Shown in pieces: positions 21,106 through 32,890 of a DNA stretch of 64,000 bases (positions are counted from its first letter, which is position 1; each line of letters opens with the position of its first letter). The notes beneath the pieces were generated by a model. It was not told the origin of the DNA, searched no databases, and was given only the letters and a program-made list of their open reading frames with translations. Origin of the DNA: Fasciola hepatica. Taxonomy: Eukaryota; Platyhelminthes; Trematoda; Plagiorchiida; Fasciolidae. The DNA is taken from assembly GCA_948099385.1 (NCBI GenBank), contig CANUEZ040000164.1, positions 3,114,501 to 3,178,500 of the forward strand. Reading direction: 5' to 3'. Made by a program: the position numbers and the translations under genes.

Positions 21106-22054
21106 ATCGAAAGCCACAAAAATGAGAGCGAAAACAATTCAAGCGCTCTTTACCCAAACACAAAATACGCACTCTGACACTAGCAGGTAAAGACCGTTAA
21201 CAAAAAAAGAAGAAAGACTAGAAGCGAGAAAAGATTGCTTCAAAAAACACCGAACACTACTCGGCAACACTACAAGGAAAATAAAATATTCTCCGGGTAA
21301 AGCGCACCTTAAATGCAATTATGATACGCTCAGTATTGTGAATTAAACTAGGTTAATTCACAAAGCTATTCAAAAACTGAATTTAAAGACGAGAGCACTA
21401 TGAATTCAAACTGCGCGGCACTCACCAAGTTCAGGGGAAACTGATGCATGCGAAGAGAATAGCAAACCATTAAGCTGATGCAAGCCCTGAATGTGGGTTC
21501 TACCGGGGTTCAAGAAAAGGAATGAGTTATGAAACAAAGAGACATGAAACCAGTTCTATGAATGAACGTTTTTGTACTTTGGTGAATGTGGAAGCAACCA
21601 AGGTCCATATGAGGGTGAGTTAAATTTCAGGATCTGTAACCTGTACTATTCAGAAATGCGAAAGTGCAACTGAAGGGCCCTGGAAAAGTGGAGGATCAAT
21701 TTGCAGCCGGACACGAATCGAGCGAAAAGCGGACTGTTGAGACAGATACTAAAGTGGAAAATCTTCGCATTGACTTGGGCAATATTATGCTGTTTCACTG
21801 ACAAATATATACATACATATATGGATGTGGATTGACGCATTGAGTCTCAGTGTTATTCGGCGTCATTACTGGTAATGTTTTACATTCTATGGGTATAGTT
21901 CGTCTGGCGGGGTGAAGGATATGTGTCGGTCAATCAGTCCAGTGTGGCGAGACATGACAGATGTAAATGATGACTAGTATATTACCAGGTTGCGATTGAA
22001 CCGTTACTTGTGTTGGCTGTAATGTTGATATCAGCTGGAGTGGTTTTTTGTTAG
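21106..22054. other. No recognisable gene; possible LINE G 5' UTR
   Basis: A- and G-rich. The part next to 21105 is probably the 5' UTR of LINE G, but no second 5' end exists in the window to define it. ORFs are below 80 codons. Confidence 0.4.
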
Positions 22055-23390
22055 AAAACCCTAAATAATACGGTAGGCAGTTGGGGGTATTTCCTGCCGC
22101 GTGGCTTGCTTGCAGTCCCAGATGCTATGAAACATCCAAATTGGGTCCCGTCGGTACGAGTCATAGTGGCATCTTTGGTTATCCAGTTTGGCGACTGAGA
22201 TAGCGGGAGGCGACGAACCTGAAATAAGTAAAGATTGCAGTCTGGAAGTGGTTGCAGCTGTGGGTTATGGTAATATATGACGACAACAGTAATGAACTGG
22301 TTAAGTTTTTGAGAATGGGGCAAAGATAAAGTTCATTTAAGCGGTCAGTGGCACCTACTCCACGTTCTGGGTGGAGTAGGCTCGCCGGGGACTGAGCTTT
22401 AATGCTGCGGCGTAGCAAAGTTGCGTCTAACGGTTGGGCCATTTTGTATGCATTCTAAAGGATTATTGGTTCGCAGGTTGGTTTGGAAGTGTTGGGATAC
22501 TAAGAAAAACCAAGAGCTTTACGGGTAAAAGGATCTAGAAATGGCAGCCCCTGATATAGTTTGCTTACGCAGTCTGCAATTCAGCACCGAGGTGGTAAGG
22601 TGGGTTTGAAGGAACAATGAGAGTCAATGGGACCGGTACCCTGCTAGCATTACACTATTTGTTACGGTCTCTTCGGTATAGCGGTTACTCTATATTAAAT
22701 GGTTCCTGAGGGACCCCAAAGTGGAAGAAACTATGATGTTGTCGGCGATGACGCACTAAAGGAAATTGGTCTCGTGCCGAGAAACATAGCCGTAAGTTCG
22801 TCTATACACAAACTCGATGGTGCTATTGTGCTGAGATTATACTTGATTGGGAGCTAGGATATCCGATATAGTGGTTTTTGCATGGTTACCGTGATATCTT
22901 TCTCCTCGTTAGCATATTGCAAGACAGGAAAACGCCCATGTGAGAACCGGTTTGGAGAGCCGTGAGAGGTGGGAAAGGGATGGGGCCAAATTTTCGTCAA
23001 GGAAGCGAACTCTAACGGTCCACATTCAGTGCCCACGGCAGGCGGAACTAGGGTTTGCTTCAGTTAGGGAGGCAGCACGATACATACCGATCGGCATCCA
23101 GCTCGTGCCGCTCCACGAGTGCATCACACCATTTTAGACGTTATTATTATTATTTAGTTTTATCGCAGCCAGGTATCTGGCTGTCAGAGAAGGCTGGGCT
23201 GCTTTTGGTGAGTGACCACGGCTCCCACGCCCCGGCCGAAATATGGACAGCATGTAACAAGCCGCGTTGAGAATAGGTCAGCCACACCAGTCAATCCGTA
23301 GCAACACGGCAGCCTGGGGACATGGCTCACATGTGACAAGGCTGGTATGCCTGGAAGACAAAGCAGTGGGGTATTTTCCCCTCTTTTTTA
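22055..23390 (-). repeat. Family B repeat, copy 1
   Basis: Collinear with 62215-63525 over about 1.3 kb. Shared landmarks: 'gcagttggg.gtatttcctg' (22077 and 62225), 'ggttatccagtttggcgactgag' (22177 and 62325), 'cctactccac.ttctgggtg' (22352 and 62504), 'tttgcttacgcag' (22559 and 62708), 'gttcctgag.g.cc' (22703 and 62857), 'taactctaacggtc.acattca'-type sequence (23010 and 63162), 'gcacgatac' (23073 and 63229), an ATT run (23142 and 63295) and 'tatct.gctgtcagag' (23175 and 63330). Minus-strand ORFs differ in length and frame, so no protein is supported. Orientation is arbitrary. Confidence 0.75.
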
Positions 23391-23738
23391 ATTGCAGGCA
23401 AATGTGCTGGTATTCCGCGGGGTCATGATAGATCAGAGTTACACGGATTCCGCTTGGAATGGAATCTTAACTTACCATGAACATATGTGCAGAGAAATAA
23501 GGCCTAGTTACTGAGGAATAGTGGTCTGTGTGGCAAGACTCCAGTATGCGAGGAAGGTGCAAGAAAAGCTGGATTGGACGGCTGCGTTCTAGCCTGGGAC
23601 AGGGGAATAAAGTGAAGGCTAGCATTTATCACTGAAGGACAAAATGGTTTTTTATTATATGTATGCATTTTATGTTGTAAAATGGCACGATCTAATGAGG
23701 AGGGAGGAGAAGAGTGAGTGGAGCATACTCAGGGCACA

Positions 23739-23783
<45 letters not shown>

Positions 23784-24019
23784 GTAAACGTGGGTGTGAT
23801 CGTCAGACGGGTCATGAGAAAGCGGCCGGACGCAAAAGAATGCGGCACATTGTGGTCTAATAATCAAGGCAGTTTTCATATGCTTCGTCTATGTTAATGT
23901 TATCACGGATCATGCTGAAAACAGATGAGTCTAGGATTCTGCAAAGTGCTCCTTTAAATAGTATTAGCATGCGACACCATTGCGGTGAGTCAGGAGGCTT
24001 ATTCTAGTGCTGGAGTAGA
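23391..24019. other. No recognisable gene
   Basis: Apart from the TA run at 23742-23781, only short ORFs and purine-rich sequence were seen. Confidence 0.4.
23742..23781. repeat. (TA)n microsatellite
   Basis: Forty bases of uninterrupted TA. Confidence 0.98.
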
Positions 24020-24570
24020 TAACCTAGAAATATCTAGATCGGCTTGGGAGTCTAGATTTGTGGGTCAAAATAGTGAATTGCTTATGAAGGAGGGAGTAGG
24101 GAGTCACACCAGAGAAACCGAGAGGGTTTTCAGATGAGTGGACGTTTGAGTGCAGGAGGTTGAATAGAAATGAGAGGTTGAGCTTGATACGACTTAACCA
24201 TAGTGGTTCAAGCCATAATAGTTCGCACCTGGCTCTGTATCTAAGGTTAGGAGAGGTTTCAAGTAATTTTTTGGTCAAGGAGCGTTGCTATTTCTCTATG
24301 TTGACCCTGTCGGCCTTTCGCTTCAAGGCAAAGACCAGGGGGCAGTATTCCAGCAGCGACCTGGAGTGTGTCTTGAATATGAGGAGCTTACTGTCCTGAG
24401 TACGGTGTGTCCTGGGGATAAGTGCAAATCATCTTTCTTGCCTTGCCAATTTGGGTCAACGTTCGTGAAAGCCGAAGGAACATGTGTTGTGTGCCTAGGT
24501 CAGCTCCCAAACCAGGGAAAACTTCAGTACTAGGTGAAATACACATTGTTGAAACCACGGTCAACTCTAA
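24020..24570 (-). pseudogene. CR1-like family F C-terminal relic
   Basis: The minus ORF 24278-24024 reads FTKKL-like sequence then RYRARCELLWLEPLWLSRIKLNLSFLFNLLH in pieces. This is the same C-terminal block as at 38680 (LLRLNPLWLRRIKRNL.LLFNLLH) and 59610 (EPLWFCSVKLNLVFLYKL). Upstream on the minus strand (24280-24540), frames with stops carry the preceding thumb sequence. It is 5'-truncated and points away from the larger F copy that begins near 24800 on the plus strand. Confidence 0.7.
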
Positions 24571-25387
24571 CTCTATCACTAGGCCACACTCCCAACTGCT
24601 AAGCTCCACAAGCGAAGCGACACAGAGTGCAACAGTGAAAGAACGAACGTAATTAAATACCTATCTCCCCACTCAAAACCACCGTGCACTAGTTGCACCG
24701 TACATACCACATAATCAAGCGTTTTCTACGCCTCTTGGTTATCATCCTCACCAGGCTGTTACAACTAACATCCGGGCCTCTCCAATGAAGCCACCCCTCA
24801 TGCCAAATGATTACTTCAGTGTTTAACGTAACCTCTACCGTAACCTAAGCAATATTTTCCCATGCCAATCGCCCTCTTTCCACCATTCACATACCTCGCC
24901 TAACCCGAATCTCCTCCATACCGCAGGCCGCTCACAACAGTACCAGCGACCTTCCGACCTGTACGCCAACTAGCTCCCTTATATCCCACTTCCGTTTCAA
25001 TTTCGGCCTCCACGTTACCGCCAACCAAATTATTGATGTAAAGAGGGCACCTATAGTACCGTCCGTCTTAAGGAAGGTGCCAAGATATTTGATACTAATG
25101 CATTTCCTTTTTAATGGCTGCCCAAGCCCCTCTTCTTATGCTTCTATGTCCCGGGCACCAGCATCCACCAGTAGCGAAGCACTCGATAGTGGCCTTTCAC
25201 CGTGTGGTTCCGCACTAAGTAGAATTACAAACAGCTGATCTCCTTCAGATCTAATGGCCCCAATCAGCACTAGCCATACCCAGCCTAGCCTAGCAACCAA
25301 GCTGATTCCCTCGCCAGGCATGCCCACTCGGCTTATTTCTCCATCCATGGTGTCATACCCCCTCGTCCACCTCACCGACTGCCCTGT

Positions 25388-25603
25388 GTGTTTGACCCCG
25401 TCCCCTCAAGCCACCCCGTGAACGTAGTTCATCCATCCCGGCCCTCCAGCTCAACTGCACATCAACTTACGGCCATTCCTTCAATCCAAAAGAATCCCGG
25501 TCGTGACACACAACCCGGCTCCACCCTAGATGCGCCAGCCCATATATCTCACAGTCGTTCCTCTCTAACCAAGAAAAACCTGCCAGTTTTTCCCCACTTC
25601 TAA
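25388..25603 (+). pseudogene. Family F ORF1 tail, Pro/Ser-rich
   Basis: The frame is dominated by Pro, Ser, Thr and His, like the region just before the endonuclease in the copies at 33300-34250, 52200-53400 and 57200-57650. It ends 28 bases before the endonuclease frame. The assignment is by composition and position only. Confidence 0.4.
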
Positions 25604-25630
25604 TGAACCGTCAGCACTTTATTACTAAAT

Positions 25631-26320
25631 ATGACTCACTGCAAAGTCTCATACCCCTGCACAGCCCTGATTCTTGTCCTAATCACTGAGACCTGGCTAA
25701 CTTGTTCCACCCCACCTGCTCAAATCTCTTTGATGGGCTATCAGATATTTTGTGAAAGCAGGATTAGCCGAGGTGGCGGACGTTTAATCTTCATCAAATG
25801 CAGCTTCGCTGCAATCTCTTACGATCACCCCACCCTAGATGTAGTGCAGGACTGGGTTGACATTCAACTTGCCTACACGCGCCTTTACATTGGCGCAGCA
25901 GCTGCTTTTGACGTTGTGCCCGTCAATAACGCATTCACCTACCTATCCGATATAGCCCTCAGAGCTAAGTTGATCGATGATTACCTTATTGTACCCGATA
26001 TCAACTGGGATACGCTCACCTCCCCGTGCTATACATTTACTTTTCCCTCCTGCATTCGAGTAGGACTCTGGATTCGACATGTTCTCACCCCGACCAAGAA
26101 AAATAACATATCAGATTTGGTCTTCACCTTAGGCCTGTCCAAAGTGGAAACTAACATACCTAACCACTTCCACGGTAGTGATCATATGGTGAGTTGTGTA
26201 GTTTTAGTGCTCTCATTTATAGCAACACAAATGGCCCGCTCGACTCTCCGTTTCCTCATTAAAAATGGCAGCCATTCACCGAATCAGTTAGCCCCATTGA
26301 GTGGGGCGACTACTCTCTGA
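25631..26320 (+). pseudogene. Family F APE-type endonuclease
   Basis: 229 codons. Residues 18-23 read ITETWL (endonuclease motif with the catalytic Glu). 122-127 read PDINWD, where functional proteins have G-D-F-N-x-P, so the Gly before the catalytic Asp is lost. 160-166 read ISDLVFT and 182-185 GSDH, the C-terminal Asp-His motif. Functional relatives nick target DNA. The N-terminal Asn motif lies upstream of the ORF in another frame and the frame ends after the S-D-H block. Length is close to the usual domain size. Confidence 0.75.
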
Positions 26321-26482
26321 CTCATGAACCCCAACTTGCGGCAAATCTGTTTCATTCTAAAATTCTTCACAGTTTCAGTCAGATCAGTACTTATCTAACC
26401 CCTTGCAGCCAGTCTCATGCCCTCACGTCTTTGCTAGTGAAGCACACAAGAGTTCCTAGCATCGTACAGGAATTCCCATGAC

Positions 26483-28330
26483 TTGCCTGCTTTCATCCCC
26501 CTGCGTATGCCCTCTAGTAGTATTCGAGTCACCGCTGAAGAATCTACATTAAACGGGGAAGCTTTTGCCTTTGGCCGGCTGGATAAGACACTTCGGATTT
26601 CACGTTTAATCAAGAACAAAAACACATCCAGTCCAAGCATTTCATACTTGCAGTTACCGAACGGCACACAGGTCAATAATCCCGCTGCGATTGCCGAGGC
26701 TTTTCAACTCGGTCTCCTCTTCTCCTATGACTTTAAATCTGGAACTGTTCACAATCTACCAGTTCACTTTACCGCATCCAATCTGTCCGATACGGAACCT
26801 GCCCTCAGTGAAGTGTCTAATTTAGTCCGTAAAGTAAGGCTTCCGTCACGTCTCAGCTTTGATAAAGCTCCGCAGCGCTGCTTTGACTTGGCGGGTCTGA
26901 CGTTGCAATTCTACTTTGGAACGTCTTCACCTTATCTCTGGAATTCTGAGTTCCCCCGTCGAAGTGGAAAACATCCATCATTGTCCCTCACCAAAAATGT
27001 CCCCTTCTTGACCTTTGAATTACCGATCAGTTAATCACACACCAGTGTTTTCTAGGCTATCTGGGCGCTTAGTTCAAAAGCTCCCCTCTGGGAGCCTTAT
27101 GTCTAATAACTTAGTACACCAAGACCAACATGGCCTTCCTATAACTCGACCTTGTAGCACCGGTCATTTTGGCTCATTTAACATGGTCACTGCAGCTGCA
27201 GACAGTGAGAAATGCCTAGTTGTCACCTCTCGGACATGACTAAGGTATTTGGCGGCGTTTCTCGCTCGCGGCCCCTGACCAAGCTGGAAGCTTTTGGACT
27301 TGAATCCCCTATTCTCAAGTGGTTTTTCTTCTATTTTTCCCACAGTAGCCAAGTCGTCTCAATCGACAACCATCCTTCAAAACCCTCCCCCGTTACTAGC
27401 GGTGTCATTTGAGGGGGCGTGCCAGGACCACTTCTATTCCTAATGTACACTAATGACGTCTTATCTACAATTCATCACGGTACCCCTCTCAAATTGCAGA
27501 CGACATAAAAATTGTACATGAATTCTCACTCTCGAACCTTATTGACGAAATTCCCGATATAAAGTACGATCCAGAAAGCCCTGAACAACGGTATCACTTC
27601 TGGAAAGTTTAACTCTACGTTCAGAACTGCAGCCTTATGACCCTACGCCGTCACGTACCACCGAACTGTTTTCTTGTACATAACTCCCCTATTACCCACA
27701 ACTCACCAGTACGAGATCTTGGACTGCATTACCCCTGCACCCTAGACTTCTCGAAAAACTTAACTCTTCTAGCTGCCGAGGCAAAAGCACCCTTGGTAAG
27801 TCTAAACAGATCTCTCGTCCTGCGCGATACAAAACTCCTATCGTATCTGTCCTGTCCTATCCTGCACAGAGTACCATCCTATCATCCTCACTAACACTCT
27901 CCAAACCGACAGCATAACCCTAGCGAAAGTACTACGCTCATTCCCAAAACAGCTGTTTAGTTACTCCACCACACGTAATTATAAAGAGCGCTGTGCCGAC
28001 CTCCACAATGAATCTCTTTAGCTACGCCGTATGAGGGTTAACCTTTGCCTCCTCCATAGGCCTATTCCTCGCCCGGCGTTTCCTCCCACTGACATTCCAC
28101 GTGTCCAACTCCTACCCCCCACTCTATTCGTCCAAGAGATCTGCATCGCTTTATTCGGAACGCTAGGCTATCCGTGAGGTTGATTTTTAATTCAGCTAAA
28201 ATATTCCAGACTCTGGAATAAACTCCCCATTGAAATTCATTGATGCGCTCCCCCCCCCTCCTCACTTCAAAACGTCACTGGTACATTACCTCACCGTCGA
28301 TAATGCCGTGAGGTTAACTGACAATACCAT
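26483..28330 (+). pseudogene. Family F linker, RT and C-terminus
   Basis: 26483-27034 is the linker between endonuclease and RT (IAEAFQL.. corresponds to LAEAFNAFF in the 58-kb copy). 27015-27412 gives N-Y-R-S-V-N-H-T-P-V, then LSDMTKVFGGVS (motif A region with Asp) and KPSPVTSGVI. 27421-27520 continues with the L-F-L-M-Y-T-N-D block and I-A-D-D at 27493-27504 in place of F-A-D-D. 27637-27894 is the thumb (VRDLGLHYPCTLDFSKN). 27950-28330 carries the C-terminal block with a stop inside the usual E-P-L-W position. Frame changes occur between each segment. Confidence 0.7.
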
Positions 28331-28680
28331 GTCCGAGACTAGTACTTTCGCAGTAGGCCTTTACTTCTAGCTAATATTTAAACGTCATTCTATATGCGTT
28401 TCTTTCAGAGAAAAACCTAAAACCCTGGCAATTCCTAAAATTCACGATTCCCTCAATAATCCCATCAGATGATACCAGTCGCTATCCGGCTTTTAACTGT
28501 CCCTAGTCCCTAGACTCTGCTTCAGGGCATCCACAGGGAGTTTCTGCATATCTATTCACAGCAACGTTTGCTCATTTATTTTTCCAGACCAAATGCTAGT
28601 TCAATCTAGGGCTCAGATTAGTCACACTAGATACCAGGACCTAGCCTTTATCGTTGTGTTGGCCAGATCTCTCCTTCCTC

Positions 28681-29453
28681 ATTCTATCCTCCACCCAAGT
28701 TCTACCATGCGTTGTTGTTACATCTCTCCCCAACTCCAAAGCTGGCAGCCCGTTTCTACTTTCACTTCAGAATTTACGGACCAAGAATATATTGCCAGTC
28801 CCATCCCGCGGACGTAAACTTGGCAAATTTTCTCCCTGGATATAAAATTGGACCATCGACACGGTATGATGTGCGCAACTCACTCGATTGCTCCCCGACT
28901 GGCTTCGATCTTTGGAACTCCCGCAACCTAGCTACCGGAACTCTGACTACTCTAATGTACGCATCGCCACAACCCAGCCTAATCCCAATGGTGCGAGACG
29001 CGGTAAGACCCACTGCTTTGGCTGGTGCACATCGGGCTTGCAGGACGTCTGCAACGATGTGCGGGTGCAACCAGGTTGGTGGATTGCACCGCCTATATCC
29101 AAAACGGTTTACAGGCTAGCTGTCCGGCGCACGGTCAGCCCCACCCACTAGCACCACTTGTGGATTCCGGAGCCTCATCGTCACGCTCGTACTGCTGCCG
29201 CAAACGTCATCTGCTCTGTCATTTCCAACGACTGCTCTTCCACCGAGCCGGCTCTCAATATTGGGATTGCAACTTACCTATTCAAGACCGGAAAATTTAC
29301 CACACCAGTTATGGGCTAAATACCGTGTAGCTTTCATACTAACCCACCAACCCTCTCCTCTCCGTAATCCACAATCGCCTGTACGATAACCATCGGTTTT
29401 GGCAGGCTCCTTTCCGTCTGCATTCTCTGCATCCCGGGTGTGTTTACTCTCCC
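28681..29453 (+). repeat. Inverted repeat, left arm (773 bp)
   Basis: The reverse complement of 31882-32654. Coordinates of matching bases sum to 61335 at both ends and at internal ORFs, so there is no net indel. Every stretch compared by eye was identical, and the translated ORFs of the two arms are identical over 87, 98 and 101 codons. Part of the arm (about 28840-29200) is related to family A (an 'acatcgggc..gcagga' block near 29025). It does not look protein-coding; identical ORFs only reflect identical DNA. Confidence 0.95.
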
Positions 29454-29799
29454 TCTCTAACCATTATTTCTTCCTTCCTTTTTCCGGAATAACTGCGAAA
29501 ATGGTGGACGAAAATCTTGATCATCGCTCTGAGGACCCAGTTGCTTGCCTGATACTTTTATATCTTTATAGATTACTGATCGTTGTACCAGGTGCCACAT
29601 AATATAGACTGAATTGCTGGTGAACCGGACTTCCGCGTTGTATACAAATGGCTGTGTTTGGAGTCGGCTGAAACCGGGGGAGTATATGCATAAATAGTAC
29701 CGGAGATAATCACAACAATAAAAATTTCCGCTGAATCAAGGATATCTGTCACAAAATGGAGAGGAACGAAGAAAAATGAAAAGCCTATCAAGGGGAATT

Positions 29800-31270
29800 C
29801 AAAGAGTCGTTTGCACTCGGCATGGTGTGAAAATACATGGATAGAAAACTCGAGGAATTACAAAAATGAATCCCCAGATAATAAATGCTACGAACCAACG
29901 GCCATTGTGGTGGTAGAATTTGAAGGTGAGACGCCGACATGGTCAATCACAATGGAGGAGACCAACAAATCCGATGGCTGGAGGGAGACATTTCAAGAGC
30001 GGTGATGGAATAAGTAGCCAGCGGTGAGCCGGCAAGTGTTCATCGGTTTAATTTCATTGGTGTGGATATGTCACGGAGTAACAACAAGAATACGGAATTG
30101 CTGCGGTAAATCAACGTGCAGTGCGTTAAGCAGCGATCGCAGGGGCGAATAGCGCGCAGAGGCGAGACTGGAGTAGGGGGTAGACAAGTGACCTGATGAA
30201 TGTTTTGATAGGCAGATCACACGGCAACAGTAGGGTGACAGTTACGGGACCAGTGAGTCTGATAAGAGACACGAGAACAGGCTACCGGATTTGGGGCAAA
30301 ATGAAACAGTTGACAAAAAAGGCAGTAGAAATTAGGTTTGAACGTCAGGAGGTCGCATTGCTCAGTGACGAGCTAAGTCGGCTTCGTAGTTGAGATACGT
30401 AACCAAGTGCAGCAGGAATGGAAGAAAAATGCCCAGGAGTTCAGATATGATGGAGAAGGTTGCAAGGGAGAGTTAACCGACAACAGAAATATTGAAAAAA
30501 TGCGCGGGGGAAACATTGGAATCCTCGATGGCACGATGGCAACGGAGGCAATCACAAGAACAGTGTGCGACAGATCGGAATGTGAGCGGGCGCGATTTAA
30601 TGTGTGATGATGATAGAAATGGCTAGAGGAGAGCAGGTAAGCATCGGGCAAATTATCCATGTTGATGCGGGTATGTTACGCAGTAACAACAAGGAGATGG
30701 AATAATTGTCTTGGACCGACGTGAAGCACAATTGCAGAAGCGGATAGCGTGCAGAGGTGGAAATGGAGTGGGAAGTAAATAACTGTCCGGGTGTCCATTA
30801 TAAATAATGGAGAATACGACAATGGTGAAGCGAACTATGGACGCAGTGGCTCCGACAGGAAAACGGGATCGGAACATAGGGTTTGGAGTAAAATAGGAAC
30901 AGTCGGTGGACATGGCAGTTGAAATCAGAGGTTCCATACCGGTGAACTCAGTTGCATAGCGAACGAGCGAGAACTTCGGAGGGATTGGGGGACAACCGAG
31001 TTTTGTTGATGGGACGCAAACTGCTAGCATAGGTTGTGTGATCGAGAGAATAAAATGTGAAAATCGAAGGTAAACCAATAAGGAGTGCGAAAGGTTACAG
31101 CGATTACAAAGATGTATGGTTCGCGGAAAAGATGATGGAATGGATGAATGGTAGGTACTCATTTTTAATGAACATTGCAATAGGTGTGTTCTGTCATAAT
31201 GACGTGTGGCGGAAGCTGCATGACACGGTACCGAGAAGGTTGAGCTGTAACAGCAAAGATTATGGATGCT
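29800..31270. repeat. Degenerate ~600-bp tandem duplication in the palindrome spacer
   Basis: 'gtaacaacaa' at 30078 recurs at about 30683. 'gaatagcgcgcagagg' at 30147 recurs as 'ggatagcgtgcagagg' at 30742. 'ggatttggggcaaaatg' at 30287 recurs as 'gggtttggagtaaaata' near 30880. 'ggtgatggaat' at 30002 has counterparts near 30605 and 31130. Spacing is about 595-605 bases between units 1 and 2, with a shorter, more diverged third unit. The 207-codon minus ORF at 30653-31276 is not preserved in the other unit, so it is not called a gene. Confidence 0.6.
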
Positions 31271-31881
31271 AGTCACTTACGGAATTGCATATATATATAC
31301 ATTATATGACGAAGAATGATTTACAGAAATCGAACGAGCGGCATATCTTGTGGGAGAGAGGGAATGCCAAAGTGATGGAAGAAAGGCCGACGGAGGACAT
31401 GTGAGCACTCAACGGGTGGATGATGATTTATCAGCATGAACGTGGCAATTGGGTAATGAACCAATCTTGGATGCGTTGAAGTTGATTTCATAGACCAAGA
31501 GCACGAAATGGTGATGTTATTGCAGGTGGACGGTAAGTGTACAGCTTGTTCACCATTTTGACAGGTACCTCGAGGTGTGACACCGGCAAAGCTGCATGAA
31601 AAATATACCTGAGACATACAAATATGAAAGGGTCAAGCAGCACACCGGGATCAGGATACGGAAATCGATTGGCGCTGTGAAAACGAGCATTAAGAGTGAT
31701 GGAGAGGGCAAATGACTGCTTATCACATGTTTGACTTCTAGAGAACCACGAAATATATTCCTGCGAAAATAAACGTCTGTCAAATTTTTGTGAGGAAATG
31801 AACAGTGACAGCAGAAGTGCCAGGGAGGGGATAGTAGCTGCAATTTCTGACGTGGCAAATGGGCAAGTTTAAAGAGGGGAC

Positions 31882-32654
31882 GGGAGAGTAAACACACCCG
31901 GGATGCAGAGAATGCAGACGGAAAGGAGCCTGCCAAAACCGATGGTTATCATACAGGCGATTGTGGATTACGGAGAGGAGAGGGTTGGTGGGTTAGTATG
32001 AAAGCTACACGGTATTTAGCCCATAACTGGTGTGGTAAATTTTCCGGTCTTGAATAGGTAAGTTGCAATCCCAATATTGAGAGCCGGCTCGGTGGAAGAG
32101 CAGTCGTTGGAAATGACAGAGCAGATGACGTTTGCGGCAGCAGTACGAGCGTGACGATGAGGCTCCGGAATCCACAAGTGGTGCTAGTGGGTGGGGCTGA
32201 CCGTGCGCCGGACAGCTAGCCTGTAAACCGTTTTGGATATAGGCGGTGCAATCCACCAACCTGGTTGCACCCGCACATCGTTGCAGACGTCCTGCAAGCC
32301 CGATGTGCACCAGCCAAAGCAGTGGGTCTTACCGCGTCTCGCACCATTGGGATTAGGCTGGGTTGTGGCGATGCGTACATTAGAGTAGTCAGAGTTCCGG
32401 TAGCTAGGTTGCGGGAGTTCCAAAGATCGAAGCCAGTCGGGGAGCAATCGAGTGAGTTGCGCACATCATACCGTGTCGATGGTCCAATTTTATATCCAGG
32501 GAGAAAATTTGCCAAGTTTACGTCCGCGGGATGGGACTGGCAATATATTCTTGGTCCGTAAATTCTGAAGTGAAAGTAGAAACGGGCTGCCAGCTTTGGA
32601 GTTGGGGAGAGATGTAACAACAACGCATGGTAGAACTTGGGTGGAGGATAGAAT
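31882..32654 (-). repeat. Inverted repeat, right arm (773 bp)
   Basis: The partner of 28681-29453. Immediately outside the arms (28645-28680 versus 32655-32690 reversed) the sequences look related but clearly diverged, with about three quarters of 36 bases matching. On the spacer side homology is not obvious. Confidence 0.95.
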
Positions 32655-32890
32655 GTGCAAGAGGAGAACTGGCCATTACAAAGACAAAGGCCAGTTCTTA
32701 GGGTCTGTCGTATCGGGATGACGTGCATGTGGCATGCCCGGGCAAAGTCTACGTGACCACCACGCTTGGTGGCACGAGTTCAGATAAACAAAGATGGGAG
32801 TTGAACAAATTGACGAAGGTTGAGTGTCTTTACATCGCTCCTTGGACTCCACTGCCTCCGAAGTCCATCGGAGGGTAAACAGTTCCAAAT

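Larger units (their letters stand above)
24800..28380 (+). mobile_element. CR1-like LINE, family F, copy with endonuclease and RT
   Basis: Domain order is a Pro/Ser-rich ORF1 tail (about 24880-25603), endonuclease (25631-26320), linker (26483-27000), RT (27000-27520) and thumb plus C-terminus (27540-28330). All are on the plus strand and the coding strand is pyrimidine-rich. Stops and frameshifts occur in every domain, so it is dead. The conserved ORF1 domain seen in other F copies (32990, 52000, 56520) was not identified here. Confidence 0.75.

Noticed and set aside
21170..21300. Possible similarity of the LINE G 5' flank to 63720-63790
   Set aside because: Only a short A/C-rich match around 'cactac...caacacta'; not distinguishable from chance by eye.
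25136..25375. 79-codon minus ORF
   Set aside because: Antisense to the Pro/Ser-rich ORF1 tail of a family F copy; no motif.
28712..29119. ORFs identical between 28712-29330 and 32005-32728 as a conserved gene
   Set aside because: Identity of the proteins follows from identical DNA in the inverted arms, and related family A copies do not keep the frames.
30653..31276. 207-codon minus-strand ORF
   Set aside because: It lies in the degenerate tandem of the palindrome spacer. The neighbouring unit does not preserve the frame, and no motif is visible.
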